A stretch of DNA of 64,000 nucleotides from Pseudoclavibacter sp. 13-3 (GTDB taxonomy: Bacteria; Actinomycetota; Actinomycetes; Actinomycetales; Microbacteriaceae): assembly GCF_021168475.1 (NCBI RefSeq), contig NZ_JAJOZT010000003.1, positions 124,001-188,000 of the forward strand, given 5' to 3'. The notes below the pieces were generated by a model that was not told the DNA's origin, searched no databases, and saw only the letters and a program-made list of their open reading frames with translations. Made by a program: the position numbers and the translations under genes. Shown here in pieces: positions 17,845 to 26,658 of this stretch. Within the stretch, counting starts at the first letter, position 1, and every line of letters begins with the position of its first letter.

Positions 17845-18805
17845 CTCGCTCGGCAGCACGGCCGAGGCCCTCAGCGCACTCTCCGCTCTCGTCGCTGCGG
17901 GGGTCTCACCGCAGCGAGCACTCGAACTCGTGGCCGACGGCGTCGGCGGTCTCGACGGCGAAGTGCTCGCCGAGGCGCTGCCCAGAGTTCGGCAGCATGG
18001 CGCCTCGGCGTCGCTGCTCGATGCGACGGCGCGGCTGTCGCATGCACCACGCCGGTTCGCCGAGCAACGGGGGCGAGCGCTGCAGCAGTCGGTTCGCAGC
18101 TGGCGCCGCATCGCGGCGGTCTGGGGCATCGCCGAACGAGCCGGGGCCCCGCTGTCAGACGCGCTGCGGCGTATGTCCGGCATGCTCGAGCAACTCGAGC
18201 GCATCGAGATCGAGTCCCGCATCGCCGCATCCGGTCCGACGTCCACGGCTCGTCTGCTGCAGGCGATGCCGCTGGTCGGCGTGCTGTTGGGCGCGCTGCT
18301 CGGCGTCGACTCGCTCGGCGTGCTCTTCGGTACGCCGTTCGGGTGGGGCTGCCTCGTCGTGGCGCTGGTGCTGATGCTGGTGGGCGCTCGCTGGCAGAAG
18401 AGGCTGCTCGCTTCGCTGCAGCCGCCTGACGACTCTGACGGCATGCTGCTGCTCATGGTGTCGTTGGGCGTTCGGGCGGGGCACGCCGCCGACAGCTCGA
18501 TCGAGTTGAGCGAGCGGATGCTGACCCGCGCCGGTCTCGACGCCCACCGAGACGACGAGCGCGCGCGGCTCGATCGCCTGGTCTCTCTCTGGCAGCGCTC
18601 CGGTGTGCCGCTGTTGGGGCTGCTCGACGGTCAGCTCGACGACGTGGCCCGCATGCGCGCGGCCGCACTGCGGGTGCGTGCCGCCCGGCTCGAGACACTG
18701 CTGCTGCTGCCTTTGGGCGTCTGCTCGCTGCCGGCCTTCATCGTGGTCACCGTGCTGCCGATGATCGCGTCGATTCTGTTCTCCACATTCGCCGATCTGC
18801 ACTGA
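17837..18805 (+). CDS. type II secretion F-family protein (TadB/TadC-like, single protein)
   Basis: A 322-aa integral membrane platform protein of the GspF/TadC superfamily. An N-terminal cytoplasmic helical domain (about residues 1-130) precedes two TM helices (about 138-175). A second cytoplasmic helical domain and a C-terminal TM helix (LETLLLLPLGVCSLPAFIVV region) follow. Related actinobacteria usually encode TadB and TadC separately. Here one gene occupies the position of both, and the two helical halves look like a fused or condensed pair. It overlaps tadA and so is translationally coupled. Confidence 0.8.
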   Translation: MTDSLGSTAEALSALSALVAAGVSPQRALELVADGVGGLDGEVLAEALPRVRQHGASASLLDATARLSHAPRRFAEQRGRALQQSVRSWRRIAAVWGIAERAGAPLSDALRRMSGMLEQLERIEIESRIAASGPTSTARLLQAMPLVGVLLGALLGVDSLGVLFGTPFGWGCLVVALVLMLVGARWQKRLLASLQPPDDSDGMLLLMVSLGVRAGHAADSSIELSERMLTRAGLDAHRDDERARLDRLVSLWQRSGVPLLGLLDGQLDDVARMRAAALRVRAARLETLLLLPLGVCSLPAFIVVTVLPMIASILFSTFADLH

Positions 18806-18806
18806 T

Positions 18807-18816
18807 CTGTGCACAG
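18807..18816. promoter_or_regulatory. third CTGTGCACAG palindrome, upstream of the pilin gene
   Basis: A perfect 10-bp palindrome directly after the stop of the TadB/C-like gene and about 108 nt before the pilin start. It is identical to the two copies ahead of tadA. Three copies within 2.1 kb, all intergenic, make a shared regulator for the pilus locus plausible. Confidence 0.5.
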
Positions 18817-18923
18817 CGGTCACGTATCCCGACTCTCTCCTCTCGGCTTCCGCGACGCTGGAAGTGCAGCCGGGTTCAGCCCCGACGCATCACAGAAATG
18901 CACATCGAAGAAAAGAGGACACC

Positions 18924-19241
18924 ATGTCGACGATCACCACAGCGTCTGACCCGGCAGAGCCACATGGCCGCCGAGCTCTGCGCGCCATCGCCAGCGCTCT
19001 GTTGCTGCGCGTCTCGCTGGCAGTCACCGACGTCGCGGCGGCAGCGGCTGCGCTGGCGCTGCAGCGTTTGAACGAGCTCAGGTCGCGTCCGCAGCAGAAT
19101 GGAGCCGCCACTGCGGAGTACGCCATCGCGATGCTCGCCGCAGTGGGCTTCGCGGGTGTGCTGGTGGTCATCCTTCGCGGCGACGAGGTGCGCGGAGTAC
19201 TCACCAGCCTCGTTCGCAATGCGCTCAACGCGGCGCCGTAG
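18924..19241 (+). CDS. Flp-type pilin, DUF4244 family
   Basis: A 105-aa DUF4244 protein, the probable major pilin subunit of the actinobacterial Tad system. A basic N-terminal half is followed by a prepilin-like motif, NGAATAEYAIAML: the Gly is at -1, Glu at +5, and a hydrophobic helix continues to about residue 90. The ATG has AGAGGA upstream. The long leader before the cleavage site is usual for DUF4244. It is flanked by the platform protein and TadE-like genes. Confidence 0.85.
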   Translation: MSTITTASDPAEPHGRRALRAIASALLLRVSLAVTDVAAAAAALALQRLNELRSRPQQNGAATAEYAIAMLAAVGFAGVLVVILRGDEVRGVLTSLVRNALNAAP

Positions 19242-19261
19242 AGCGGCGCCCGAGACAGATC

Positions 19262-19642
19262 GTGAGCAGCGTCATGACCGAGCGTGCCGAAGACACCTCT
19301 GGGGATGCCTGCGAGCGTGAGCGAGGATCCGCCACCGCAGAACTGGCCGTGGTGCTGCCCGTCGTCGTGCTGGTGCTGGGCCTCGTGCTCGGCACCGGCG
19401 CGGCGTCGGCACGCATCACCACGACCACTGAGGCCGCTGCGGCCGCCGCACGAAGTCTGGGGCGCGGCGAGACTCCGACTCAGGCGCGCAGCATCGCCGC
19501 ACAGGTGCAGCCTGACGCGACGCTGCAGATCTCCGACCAAGGCGACCTGGTCTGCGTGCGCGCGAACTCGACGCAGCGTGTGCTCGGCGCGCTGCCGATC
19601 GACGTCGTACAACGGGTATGCGTGCCGCGCGAAGGCCGATGA
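19262..19642 (+). CDS. TadE family minor pilin-like protein
   Basis: A 126-aa protein with an N-terminal ERGSATAELAVVLPVVVLVL segment. This carries the TadE-type cleavage context (Gly followed by Glu at +5) and one TM helix, then a small extracytoplasmic domain with two cysteines. It corresponds in position and size to the TadE gene of mycobacterial flp loci. The start may be the GTG used here or an ATG 12 nt downstream; neither has a strong ribosome binding site. Confidence 0.82.
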   Translation: MSSVMTERAEDTSGDACERERGSATAELAVVLPVVVLVLGLVLGTGAASARITTTTEAAAAAARSLGRGETPTQARSIAAQVQPDATLQISDQGDLVCVRANSTQRVLGALPIDVVQRVCVPREGR

Positions 19643-19713
19643 GCAGAGATGAGGAGCGAACGATGAAGGCGAAGGCTGATGAGCAGAGATTGAGGCGCGA
19701 ACGAACGATGAAG
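19638..19713 (+). repeat. imperfect tandem duplication of a translation start region
   Basis: GATGAGCAGAGATGAGGAGC then GAACGATGAAG at 19638-19668 is repeated, with small changes, from about 19678 to 19713. Each unit carries a purine-rich ribosome binding site and an in-frame ATG (19663 and 19708). The gene that follows therefore has two candidate starts created by duplication, differing by 15 residues. Confidence 0.65.
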
Positions 19714-20073
19714 AACGACGCGGAACGAGGCAGCATGGCCGTTGGCATCGTCATGCTGGTCGTTGCGGTGACGCTGCTGGCAGCACTGGCGAGTGTCATG
19801 GCGGCGCAGAGCCAGCACGATCAAGTGCGCGCGGCTGCGGGCATCGCCGCCCTGCAGGCCGCTGATGCGCAGCGCGGGCTGATCGCAGACGTTCCGTGCG
19901 CGCGAGCAGAGCGCGTTGCCGCGGCTCATGCGGCGACAGCGGCGTCGTGCGGCGAGACCGAACGCGGCATGCTCGTCACACTGACTCGTGACTCGTTGCT
20001 CGGTCGGGTCACCGCCACGGCCCATGCGGGGCGCAGTGAGAAAGACCACGCCCGTGGCGGCTCTGGTGCGTGA
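19663..20073 (+). CDS. Rv3654c-type TadE-like protein (secretion-neighbourhood TadE-like)
   Basis: A 136-aa protein with one TM helix (GSMAVGIVMLVVAVTLLAAL). It matches the TadE-like proteins that close actinobacterial flp loci. The Glu at +5 of the pilin motif is absent (GSMAVG), so processing may differ. It has a small extracytoplasmic region with two cysteines. The start used here has GAGGAG 6 nt upstream; the duplicated start region offers a second ATG 45 nt downstream. It is the last gene of the locus before topA. Confidence 0.72.
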   Translation: MKAKADEQRLRRERTMKNDAERGSMAVGIVMLVVAVTLLAALASVMAAQSQHDQVRAAAGIAALQAADAQRGLIADVPCARAERVAAAHAATAASCGETERGMLVTLTRDSLLGRVTATAHAGRSEKDHARGGSGA

Positions 20074-20170
20074 CGCTGTTCGCGGGGCGATTCTGCGTTC
20101 GCAGGGTGATTCCGTGGCCGGACTCCACCGAATCGTCTGGGTGTTGCAGAGCACGGGTCGAGAGCCGTCT

Positions 20171-20206
20171 TTGTGGAACCGAGAACGCTCCCCTATATTG
20201 TGGAAC
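20171..20206 (+). promoter_or_regulatory. topA promoter (TTGTGG-N17-TATATT) with direct repeat TTGTGGAAC
   Basis: TTGTGG at 20171-20176 and TATATT at 20194-20199 are separated by 17 nt, a good match to a housekeeping promoter. The sequence TTGTGGAAC occurs twice, at 20171-20179 and 20198-20206, so one copy overlaps the -35 and the other the -10 and transcription start. This gives a leader of about 95 nt before the topA GTG. Confidence 0.65.
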
Positions 20207-20300
20207 GACGAGTCGCAACTGACGGCAGGCTGAATCCCAAGGTCGCCGGGCGAGCTGCGACCGCAGGAACACCGCTAGTGCGCGGGGTGAGGAATCTCAA

Positions 20301-23099
20301 GTGGCACATACGAAGAGGCTGGTCATCGTCGAGTCTCCAGCCAAGGCGAAGACCATCGGCAAGTATCTCGGCGAAGACTACACAGTGCTCGCCTCGGTCG
20401 GTCACGTGCGTGACCTCATCGAGCCCAAGAACCTTCCGCCAGAGCTGAAGAAGGGGTCGCTCGGCAAGTTCTCGGTCGACGTCGACCACGGGTTCGAGCC
20501 GTACTACGAGATCAGCAGTTCGAAGAAGAAGACCGTTGCCGAGCTGCGCCGAGCGCTGAAGGGTGCCGACGAGCTCTACCTCGCAACTGATGAGGATCGC
20601 GAGGGAGAGGCCATCGCCTGGCACCTGCTGCAGGTGCTCAAGCCGAAGGTCCCCGTGCGGCGCATGGTCTTTCACGAGATCACCAAAGAGGCGATCACCA
20701 AGGCGAAAGAGGCTACCCGAGAGCTGAATACCGCGCTGGTCGATGCGCAGGAGACCCGACGCATCCTCGACCGTCTGTACGGCTATGAGATCTCGCCGGT
20801 GCTCTGGCGCAAGGTCGGCCCGGGTCTCTCTGCGGGCCGTGTGCAGTCTGCGGCGACGCGTCTGGTGGTCGACCGAGAGCGGGAGCGCATCGCCTTCCGC
20901 TCAGCCGAGTACTGGGACGTCGTCGTCGAGGCCAAGGCCGACGCAGACGAGACCGAGTTCGAGGCCCGGCTGGTCAGCTACAACGGTGTGAAGATCGCGA
21001 CGGGGCGAGACTTCAGCGATCGAGGCGAACTGAAGACCGCTGCCCATGTGCTCACCGGTGACGAGGCCACGGCGCTCACGACCGCACTCGAATCAGCGCG
21101 GCTCGAGGTCGCATCCGTCGAATCGAAGCCGTATCGCCGCCGCCCGGCAGCGCCCTTCACCACCTCGACGCTGCAGCAGGAGGCCGCGCGCAAGCTGCGC
21201 TTCTCGGCACGGCAGACGATGAGCCTGGCGCAGGGGCTGTACGAGAACGGCTACATCACGTATATGCGAACCGACTCGCCGATTCTGTCGCATCAGGCGG
21301 TCACCGCCGCCCGTGCCCAGGCGAAGTCTCTCTACGGCGAGAACTCGGTGCCCGAGAAACCTCGCGTCTACACCGGCAAGTCGAAGAACGCGCAAGAGGC
21401 GCACGAGGCGATCCGTCCGTCTGGTGATCACTTCCGGCTGCCCAACGACCTGCGTTCGAGTCTGCGCGCTGATGAGCTGAAGCTCTACGACCTGATCTGG
21501 AAGCGCACCGTCGCGTCACAGATGGCGGATGCGACCGGTTCGACCGCCACGGCCACGCTGCGATACGAGGGCAAGGGCGTGAAGAGCGAGTTCACCGCCT
21601 CAGGCACCGTCATCACGTTCCGCGGGTTTCTCGACGCCTACGAAGAGGGCCGCGACGCCGACCGCCACGCCGCAGCTGAACGGGCCGCCAGAGAACGCCG
21701 ACTGCCGGCGCTCGCGCAGGGCCAGTTCGTCTCGGTCATCGAACCCGAGTCGAAGCAGCACGAGACGCTGCCGCCGCCGCGTTACACCGAGGCGAGCCTG
21801 GTCAAGACCCTCGAAGAGCTGGGCATCGGGCGCCCGTCGACGTATGCGGCGATCATCTCGACCATCGTCGACCGCGGCTATGTGACGCCCAAGGGGCAGT
21901 CCCTGGTGCCGACGTGGGTCGCGTTCTCCGTGGTGCGTCTGCTCGAGCAGCACTTCGCCTCGCTGGTCGACTACGACTTCACCGCTGGCATGGAGGGCGA
22001 CCTCGACCGCATCGCCGCCGGTCAGGAAGACCGCCGCCACTGGCTCAGCCAGTTCTACTTCGGTGAGGGCGATCACCCCGGCCTGCGCTCGGTCATCGAC
22101 AACCTGGGCGAGATCGACGCCCGTGGCATCAACTCGACGCCCATCACCGACGCGATCACACTGCGCATGGGCAAGTTCGGCCCGTATCTCGAGCAGCAGA
22201 TTGACGGGGAGGAGACCCCGAAGCGGGTGAGTCTGCCCGACGGCCTCGAGCCTGACGAGCTCACCGCTGAGAAGGCGGTCGAGATCATGGAGCGCCCGAG
22301 CGGCGACCGAGAACTCGGGGTGAACCCCGAGAGCGGGCACGCCGTGGTCGTGAAGGCCGGTCGTTTCGGGCCCTATGTCACCGAGACGCTGCCCGAGGGT
22401 GAGGAGTGGCCCAAGGGGGTCAAACCGCCGACGGCATCGCTGTTTCGCAGCATGGAGCCGGCGACGGTCGACTTGGCCGTCGCCCTGAAGCTGCTCTCGC
22501 TGCCGCGCGTGGTCGGCGAGGTCGACGACGTTCCGGTCGAGGCGCTCAACGGTCGTTACGGGCCGTACCTCAAACATGGCAAAGAAACGCGTTCGCTGCC
22601 TGACGAGGATTCGATCTTCTCGATCGACCTCGAGAAGGCGAAAGAGCTGCTCGCGCAGCCGAAGTACGGCGGTCGACGTGCGGCGGCTCCGCCGCTGCGC
22701 GAGTTCGACAAGCCCGACCCGGTCAGTGAGAAGCCGATCGTCGTGAAGAACGGCCGCTTCGGCCCCTACGTCACCGACGGCGAGATCAACGCGACCGTGC
22801 CCAAGGCCGAGAACGCCGAAGAGCTCACGTTCGAGCGCGCTGTCGAGCTGCTCGCCATCAAACGCGAGAAGGGGCCGGCGAAGAAGCGCACCCGGAAGGC
22901 ACCGGCGAAGAAGACGCCGGCGAAGAAGACGACCGCACGAAAGACGGCGGCGAAGAAGACGACCGCGTCGAAGAGCGCTACCGCGAAGTCGAAGACCGCC
23001 ACTGCCAAGAAGACGGCCACGACGAAGAGCGCTTCGGCGAAGCCGACGGCGGCCAAGAAGGCTGCCACCGCAGGCGACGGCGAGAGCGCCGGCCAGTGA
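20301..23099 (+). CDS. topA: DNA topoisomerase I
   Basis: A 932-aa type IA topoisomerase that relaxes negatively supercoiled DNA. It has an N-terminal TOPRIM domain (IVESPAKAKTIGKYLG, then the ATDEDREGEAIAWH acidic motif). The active-site Tyr is at about residue 321 in YITYMRTDS. Repeated C-terminal KFGPYLE / RFGPYVT modules follow, then a lysine/alanine/threonine-rich basic tail of about 75 residues, typical of actinobacterial enzymes. It starts at a GTG with GTGAGGA upstream. Its stop overlaps the tmk start by 4 bp. Confidence 0.97.
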   Translation: MAHTKRLVIVESPAKAKTIGKYLGEDYTVLASVGHVRDLIEPKNLPPELKKGSLGKFSVDVDHGFEPYYEISSSKKKTVAELRRALKGADELYLATDEDREGEAIAWHLLQVLKPKVPVRRMVFHEITKEAITKAKEATRELNTALVDAQETRRILDRLYGYEISPVLWRKVGPGLSAGRVQSAATRLVVDRERERIAFRSAEYWDVVVEAKADADETEFEARLVSYNGVKIATGRDFSDRGELKTAAHVLTGDEATALTTALESARLEVASVESKPYRRRPAAPFTTSTLQQEAARKLRFSARQTMSLAQGLYENGYITYMRTDSPILSHQAVTAARAQAKSLYGENSVPEKPRVYTGKSKNAQEAHEAIRPSGDHFRLPNDLRSSLRADELKLYDLIWKRTVASQMADATGSTATATLRYEGKGVKSEFTASGTVITFRGFLDAYEEGRDADRHAAAERAARERRLPALAQGQFVSVIEPESKQHETLPPPRYTEASLVKTLEELGIGRPSTYAAIISTIVDRGYVTPKGQSLVPTWVAFSVVRLLEQHFASLVDYDFTAGMEGDLDRIAAGQEDRRHWLSQFYFGEGDHPGLRSVIDNLGEIDARGINSTPITDAITLRMGKFGPYLEQQIDGEETPKRVSLPDGLEPDELTAEKAVEIMERPSGDRELGVNPESGHAVVVKAGRFGPYVTETLPEGEEWPKGVKPPTASLFRSMEPATVDLAVALKLLSLPRVVGEVDDVPVEALNGRYGPYLKHGKETRSLPDEDSIFSIDLEKAKELLAQPKYGGRRAAAPPLREFDKPDPVSEKPIVVKNGRFGPYVTDGEINATVPKAENAEELTFERAVELLAIKREKGPAKKRTRKAPAKKTPAKKTTARKTAAKKTTASKSATAKSKTATAKKTATTKSASAKPTAAKKAATAGDGESAGQ

Positions 23100-23773
23100 C
23101 CCAGACGGCTGAGCGACGCGGCCTCTTCGTCACCGTCGAGGGCATTGACGGGGCGGGCAAATCGACGCAGCTGGCCCTGCTGCGCGACTGGCTGACCGAA
23201 GCCGGCCATGAAGTGGTCTCGACCTTCGAGCCGGGCGCGACGCCGCTCGGCGGCAGCCTGCGCGATCTGCTGCTGCACACTGACGGCTCGGTCTCGGAGC
23301 GCGCCGAGGCATTGCTCTATGCCGCAGACCGCGCCCAGCACGTCGATCAGGTGGTGCGGCCCGGTCTCGAGCGCGGTGCTGTCGTGATCTCAGACCGGTA
23401 TCTCGACTCGTCGATCGCCTATCAGGGGGCCGGACGGCGCCTGCTCGCGAATGAGATTCGTGATCTGTCGCTCTGGGCGACCGACGCACTGCTGCCCGAT
23501 CTGACCGTCCTGCTCGACCTGCCGATCGCCCAGGCGGCATCGCGGGTGGATGCCGAACCCGGCGAACGGGATCGCCTGGAGCGCGAGCGTGCAGACTTTC
23601 ACCAACGTGTGCGCGATGGTTTTCTCGCGTTGGCGACCGCCGAACCCCGGCGCTTCGAGATCGTCGACGCCCGACTGCCAGTCGACAGGATCGCCGACCG
23701 CATCCGCCGCACCGTGACACGACTGCTGATCGCACAGGTCGCTGCCGGTACCGACGTCAGTGGCGAACGCTAG
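23096..23773 (+). CDS. tmk: thymidylate kinase
   Basis: A 225-aa dTMP kinase supplying dTDP for DNA synthesis. The P-loop is GIDGAGKSTQL, the DR motif lies in VISDRYLDSSIAYQGAG, and the lid region is rich in Arg (ERDRLERERADFHQRV). It starts at a GTG overlapping the topA stop (GTGA). The first three bases of its TAG stop codon are also the start of the TAGGCT hexamer preceding holB. Confidence 0.96.
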   Translation: MTQTAERRGLFVTVEGIDGAGKSTQLALLRDWLTEAGHEVVSTFEPGATPLGGSLRDLLLHTDGSVSERAEALLYAADRAQHVDQVVRPGLERGAVVISDRYLDSSIAYQGAGRRLLANEIRDLSLWATDALLPDLTVLLDLPIAQAASRVDAEPGERDRLERERADFHQRVRDGFLALATAEPRRFEIVDARLPVDRIADRIRRTVTRLLIAQVAAGTDVSGER

Positions 23774-23782
23774 GCTCCCCAC

Positions 23783-24952
23783 ATGAACGCACCCGCAGCA
23801 TCCGCGTCACTGAGCCGGCGACTCGTCGGCCAGCCGCAGGTCGTCGCCCAGCTCGAGCACACCATCGCACATGCCGATGATCCCAAAGTGATGACGCACG
23901 CCTGGCTGTTCACCGGCCCGCCCGGGTCGGGGCGGTCGGTCGCCGCGCTCGCGTTCGCCGCCGAGCTGCAGGCAATCGGCGCCAGTGATCCAGACCACCA
24001 GCGGGTGATGGTCGAAGCAGGCACACACCCAGATGTGCAGGTGGTGCGCACTGACAAGGTCATCATCAGCATCGACGAGGTGCGCGACATCGTGCGCCAG
24101 TCGCAGCTGTCGCCGTCGGTGGGGCGATGGCGCATCCAGGTCATCGAAGACGCCGACCGCATGAGCGAGCACACCTCGAACGTGCTGCTGAAATCGCTCG
24201 AAGAGCCGCCTGATCGCACCGTGTGGATTCTCTGCGCACCGGGCGAGGCCGATCTGCTGCCGACGATTCGCTCGCGCGTGCGCATCGTGCGTCTGGGCAC
24301 GCCCTCGCCAGACGCCATCGCCGACCTGCTCACCAGCGAGTCGAACGTGAGCCGCGACCTCGCCCTGCTGGCCGCCCGCGCCGCGCAGTCGCACATCGGC
24401 ATGGCGCGGCGTCTCGCCACAGATTCGGCGGCGCGTGAGCGGCGACGCTCGTCGCTCACCGGCATTCTGAGCATCGATCGGCTGAGTCGAGCTATGGCCG
24501 TTTCTCGACAGCTGCTGCAGATCGCCAAAGACGACGCCACCGCGCTGGTCGGCGACGAAGAGCAGCAGGAGCGCGCCAGGCTCATGCGCCAGATGGGGCT
24601 CGGCCCCGACGACCGGGTGCCGCCGAAGCTGCGCTCACAGCTGCGCGAGGCCGAAGACAACTGGAAGCGTCGCTCGAAGCGCGCGCTGGCCGACGGCGTC
24701 GACCGTGTGCTCACCGACGCGCAGGCACTGCTGCGAGACGCGCTGCTGTCGAAGCTGGGCAGCGGGCAGCAGCTCATCAACGCCGACCTGGTCGACGAGC
24801 TGCAGACCTTCGCACGGCGCTACACCGAAGCCCAGCTGCTGGCCGGCATCGACGCCACCGAACAGGCGAGAGGCCAGCTGGCGCACAATGTGTCGCCGGC
24901 CTTGGTGCTCGACGCGTACCTGGTGAGCCTGGTGCCCGGAGTGCTGCAGTGA
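23783..24952 (+). CDS. holB: DNA polymerase III subunit delta'
   Basis: A 389-aa clamp-loader subunit. It has an AAA+ fold with P-loop GPPGSGRS, RIQVIEDADRMSEHTSNVLLK (Walker B region), and the SRC-like motif as IRSRVRIV. The zinc-binding cysteine cluster that normally follows the P-loop in delta' is missing: the segment reads AAELQAIGASDPDHQRVMVEAGTHPDV over its length with no Cys. A TAGGCT hexamer 6 nt before the ATG suggests its own leaderless promoter inside the end of tmk. Its stop overlaps the next gene by 4 bp. Confidence 0.93.
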   Translation: MNAPAASASLSRRLVGQPQVVAQLEHTIAHADDPKVMTHAWLFTGPPGSGRSVAALAFAAELQAIGASDPDHQRVMVEAGTHPDVQVVRTDKVIISIDEVRDIVRQSQLSPSVGRWRIQVIEDADRMSEHTSNVLLKSLEEPPDRTVWILCAPGEADLLPTIRSRVRIVRLGTPSPDAIADLLTSESNVSRDLALLAARAAQSHIGMARRLATDSAARERRRSSLTGILSIDRLSRAMAVSRQLLQIAKDDATALVGDEEQQERARLMRQMGLGPDDRVPPKLRSQLREAEDNWKRRSKRALADGVDRVLTDAQALLRDALLSKLGSGQQLINADLVDELQTFARRYTEAQLLAGIDATEQARGQLAHNVSPALVLDAYLVSLVPGVLQ

Positions 24953-26511
24953 CCAGAGCGAAGACAGCGTTTCGAACGAGACCGGCGCTGGCTGCGCTCG
25001 TCGGTCTCGTCGCCCTGGCGCTCGCGCTCGGCGGATGCGCTCTCGGCCCGGGCACCGGCGCGGCAGACGACTTCGACCCGACGCAGGGTGCGCCCGCCGA
25101 GCTGCAGGGGTTCTACGGTCAGCAGATCGACTGGTCAGACTGCGGCGACGGCGCTGACTGCGGGGCGCTCACGCTGCCACTCGACTGGTCGCAGCCGCAG
25201 GGCGACACCGTCTCGGTGGCCCTCGCCCGAAAAGCGGCCGACGGCGGCGGGCACCATCGAGCCCTGGTGATGAATCCCGGCGGCCCTGGAGCCCCTGCCC
25301 TGCAGTACGCCACAGACAAGTCGTACCGCGACTACTTCTTCGGGTCGGCGCTGCAGCGCGAGTTCGACATCGTGACCTTCGACCCGCGGGGCGTCGCAGG
25401 CAAGTCCACGCCGGTGCGCTGCGTCGACGCGACGCAGATGGACCACTACCTCTACGACCTGCCGGCCTCGCCGCGAGGCACCCCGGCATACATCGCCGAG
25501 TCCGAGGCGAACTCGAAAGCGTTCGGCGAGGCCTGTCAGGCCAACACCGGCACACTCCTCGGGCACGTCGACACGGCAAGCGTCGCCCGCGACCTCGACG
25601 TGCTCCGGGCGGTCCTGGGGCAGCCACAGCTCGACTACCTCGGTTACTCGTACGGCACGCGGATCGGCGCCACATACGCCGATCTCTTCCCCGAACGGGT
25701 CGGGGCGTTCGTGCTCGACGGCGCCGTCGACCCGTCGCTGTCGTCTGAAGACATGCTCGTCGAACAGGTCGGCGGGTTCGAATCGGCGGCGCGGTCATTT
25801 CTGCAGAACTGTGTATCGAATGCCTCCTGCCCGTTCACCGGCACGCCAGACGCCGCCGCCACCCAGCTGGCTGCCCTGATCGCCGGACTCGACCAGCATC
25901 CGCTCTCGGTGTCTGACGGCCGCCGACTGGGCAGCGACACCATGGTCACCGCGATCAGCTCGGCGTTGTACTCGCGCTCGCAGTGGGGCACGCTGGCTCG
26001 GGCGATCACCCGTGTCAGCCAGGGCGATGCTCAAAGCGCGATGGCGCTGGCAGACCAGTACAACTCGCGCTCGGCCGACGGCACATACGAAGACAACTCC
26101 ACCGAGGTGCTCACCGCGGTCAACTGCATCGACATGCCTGCCGACCAGACTCCAGAAGGAGTGCAGCGACTGAACGAGCGCATTCGTGCGGCTGGGCCGG
26201 TCTTCGGTCAGTTTCAGGCGAACGGCACGGCGATGTGCAGTGGGTGGCCGGTGCCGCCCACGGGAACGCCGCACAGAGTCAGTGCGACCGGCTCAGCCCC
26301 CATCATGGTGATCGGCACGACCGGCGATCCGGCGACGCCGTATGCCTGGGCTCAGTCGCTGGCCGACCAGCTCGATCACGGCTTTCTCGTGACGAACGTG
26401 GGCGAAGGGCACACGGCATACAGCAGTACGGCCTCCACATGCATCACGCGTGCGGTCGAACGCTTTCTTGTCAGCGGCGAGCAGCCGGCCGACGGGCTGC
26501 GCTGCGAGTAG
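24949..26511 (+). CDS. secreted alpha/beta hydrolase, tripeptidyl aminopeptidase family
   Basis: A 520-aa exported peptidase of the Streptomyces tripeptidyl aminopeptidase (SlpD/TAP) family. The N terminus has a lipoprotein-type signal (LALALGGCALG), so it is probably anchored by a lipidated Cys. The catalytic triad is visible: Ser in GYSYGTRIG (about residue 231), Asp in GTTGDPATP (about 457) and His in GEGHTAYSS (about 487). The last two lie in the TAP-like C-terminal domain. It starts at a GTG overlapping the holB stop. It likely trims peptides at the cell surface. Confidence 0.92.
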   Translation: MTRAKTAFRTRPALAALVGLVALALALGGCALGPGTGAADDFDPTQGAPAELQGFYGQQIDWSDCGDGADCGALTLPLDWSQPQGDTVSVALARKAADGGGHHRALVMNPGGPGAPALQYATDKSYRDYFFGSALQREFDIVTFDPRGVAGKSTPVRCVDATQMDHYLYDLPASPRGTPAYIAESEANSKAFGEACQANTGTLLGHVDTASVARDLDVLRAVLGQPQLDYLGYSYGTRIGATYADLFPERVGAFVLDGAVDPSLSSEDMLVEQVGGFESAARSFLQNCVSNASCPFTGTPDAAATQLAALIAGLDQHPLSVSDGRRLGSDTMVTAISSALYSRSQWGTLARAITRVSQGDAQSAMALADQYNSRSADGTYEDNSTEVLTAVNCIDMPADQTPEGVQRLNERIRAAGPVFGQFQANGTAMCSGWPVPPTGTPHRVSATGSAPIMVIGTTGDPATPYAWAQSLADQLDHGFLVTNVGEGHTAYSSTASTCITRAVERFLVSGEQPADGLRCE

Positions 26512-26585
26512 TGCGCGAGTCGTGCTGCGAATGGTGAATCCGGCTGAACTTCTGGTAGTCTGTTCGGCGGTGCCGCGAGGCATTG

Positions 26586-26658
26586 GCCACCTTAGCTCAG
26601 TCGGTAGAGCACTTCACTCGTAATGAAGGGGTCGCGAGTTCGATTCTCGCAGGTGGCT
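26586..26658 (+). tRNA. tRNA-Thr (anticodon CGT), integration site of the prophage
   Basis: Complete cloverleaf: acceptor GCCACCT/AGGTGGC, D arm with AGCTCAGTCGGTAGAGC, anticodon stem CTTCA/TGAAG around CTCGTAA (anticodon CGT), and T arm GCGAGTTCGATTCTCGC. Discriminator is T and CCA is not encoded. A TAGTCT hexamer at 26556-26561 may be its promoter. The 3' half is the left attachment site of the element that follows, and integration restores the full tRNA. Confidence 0.96.
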
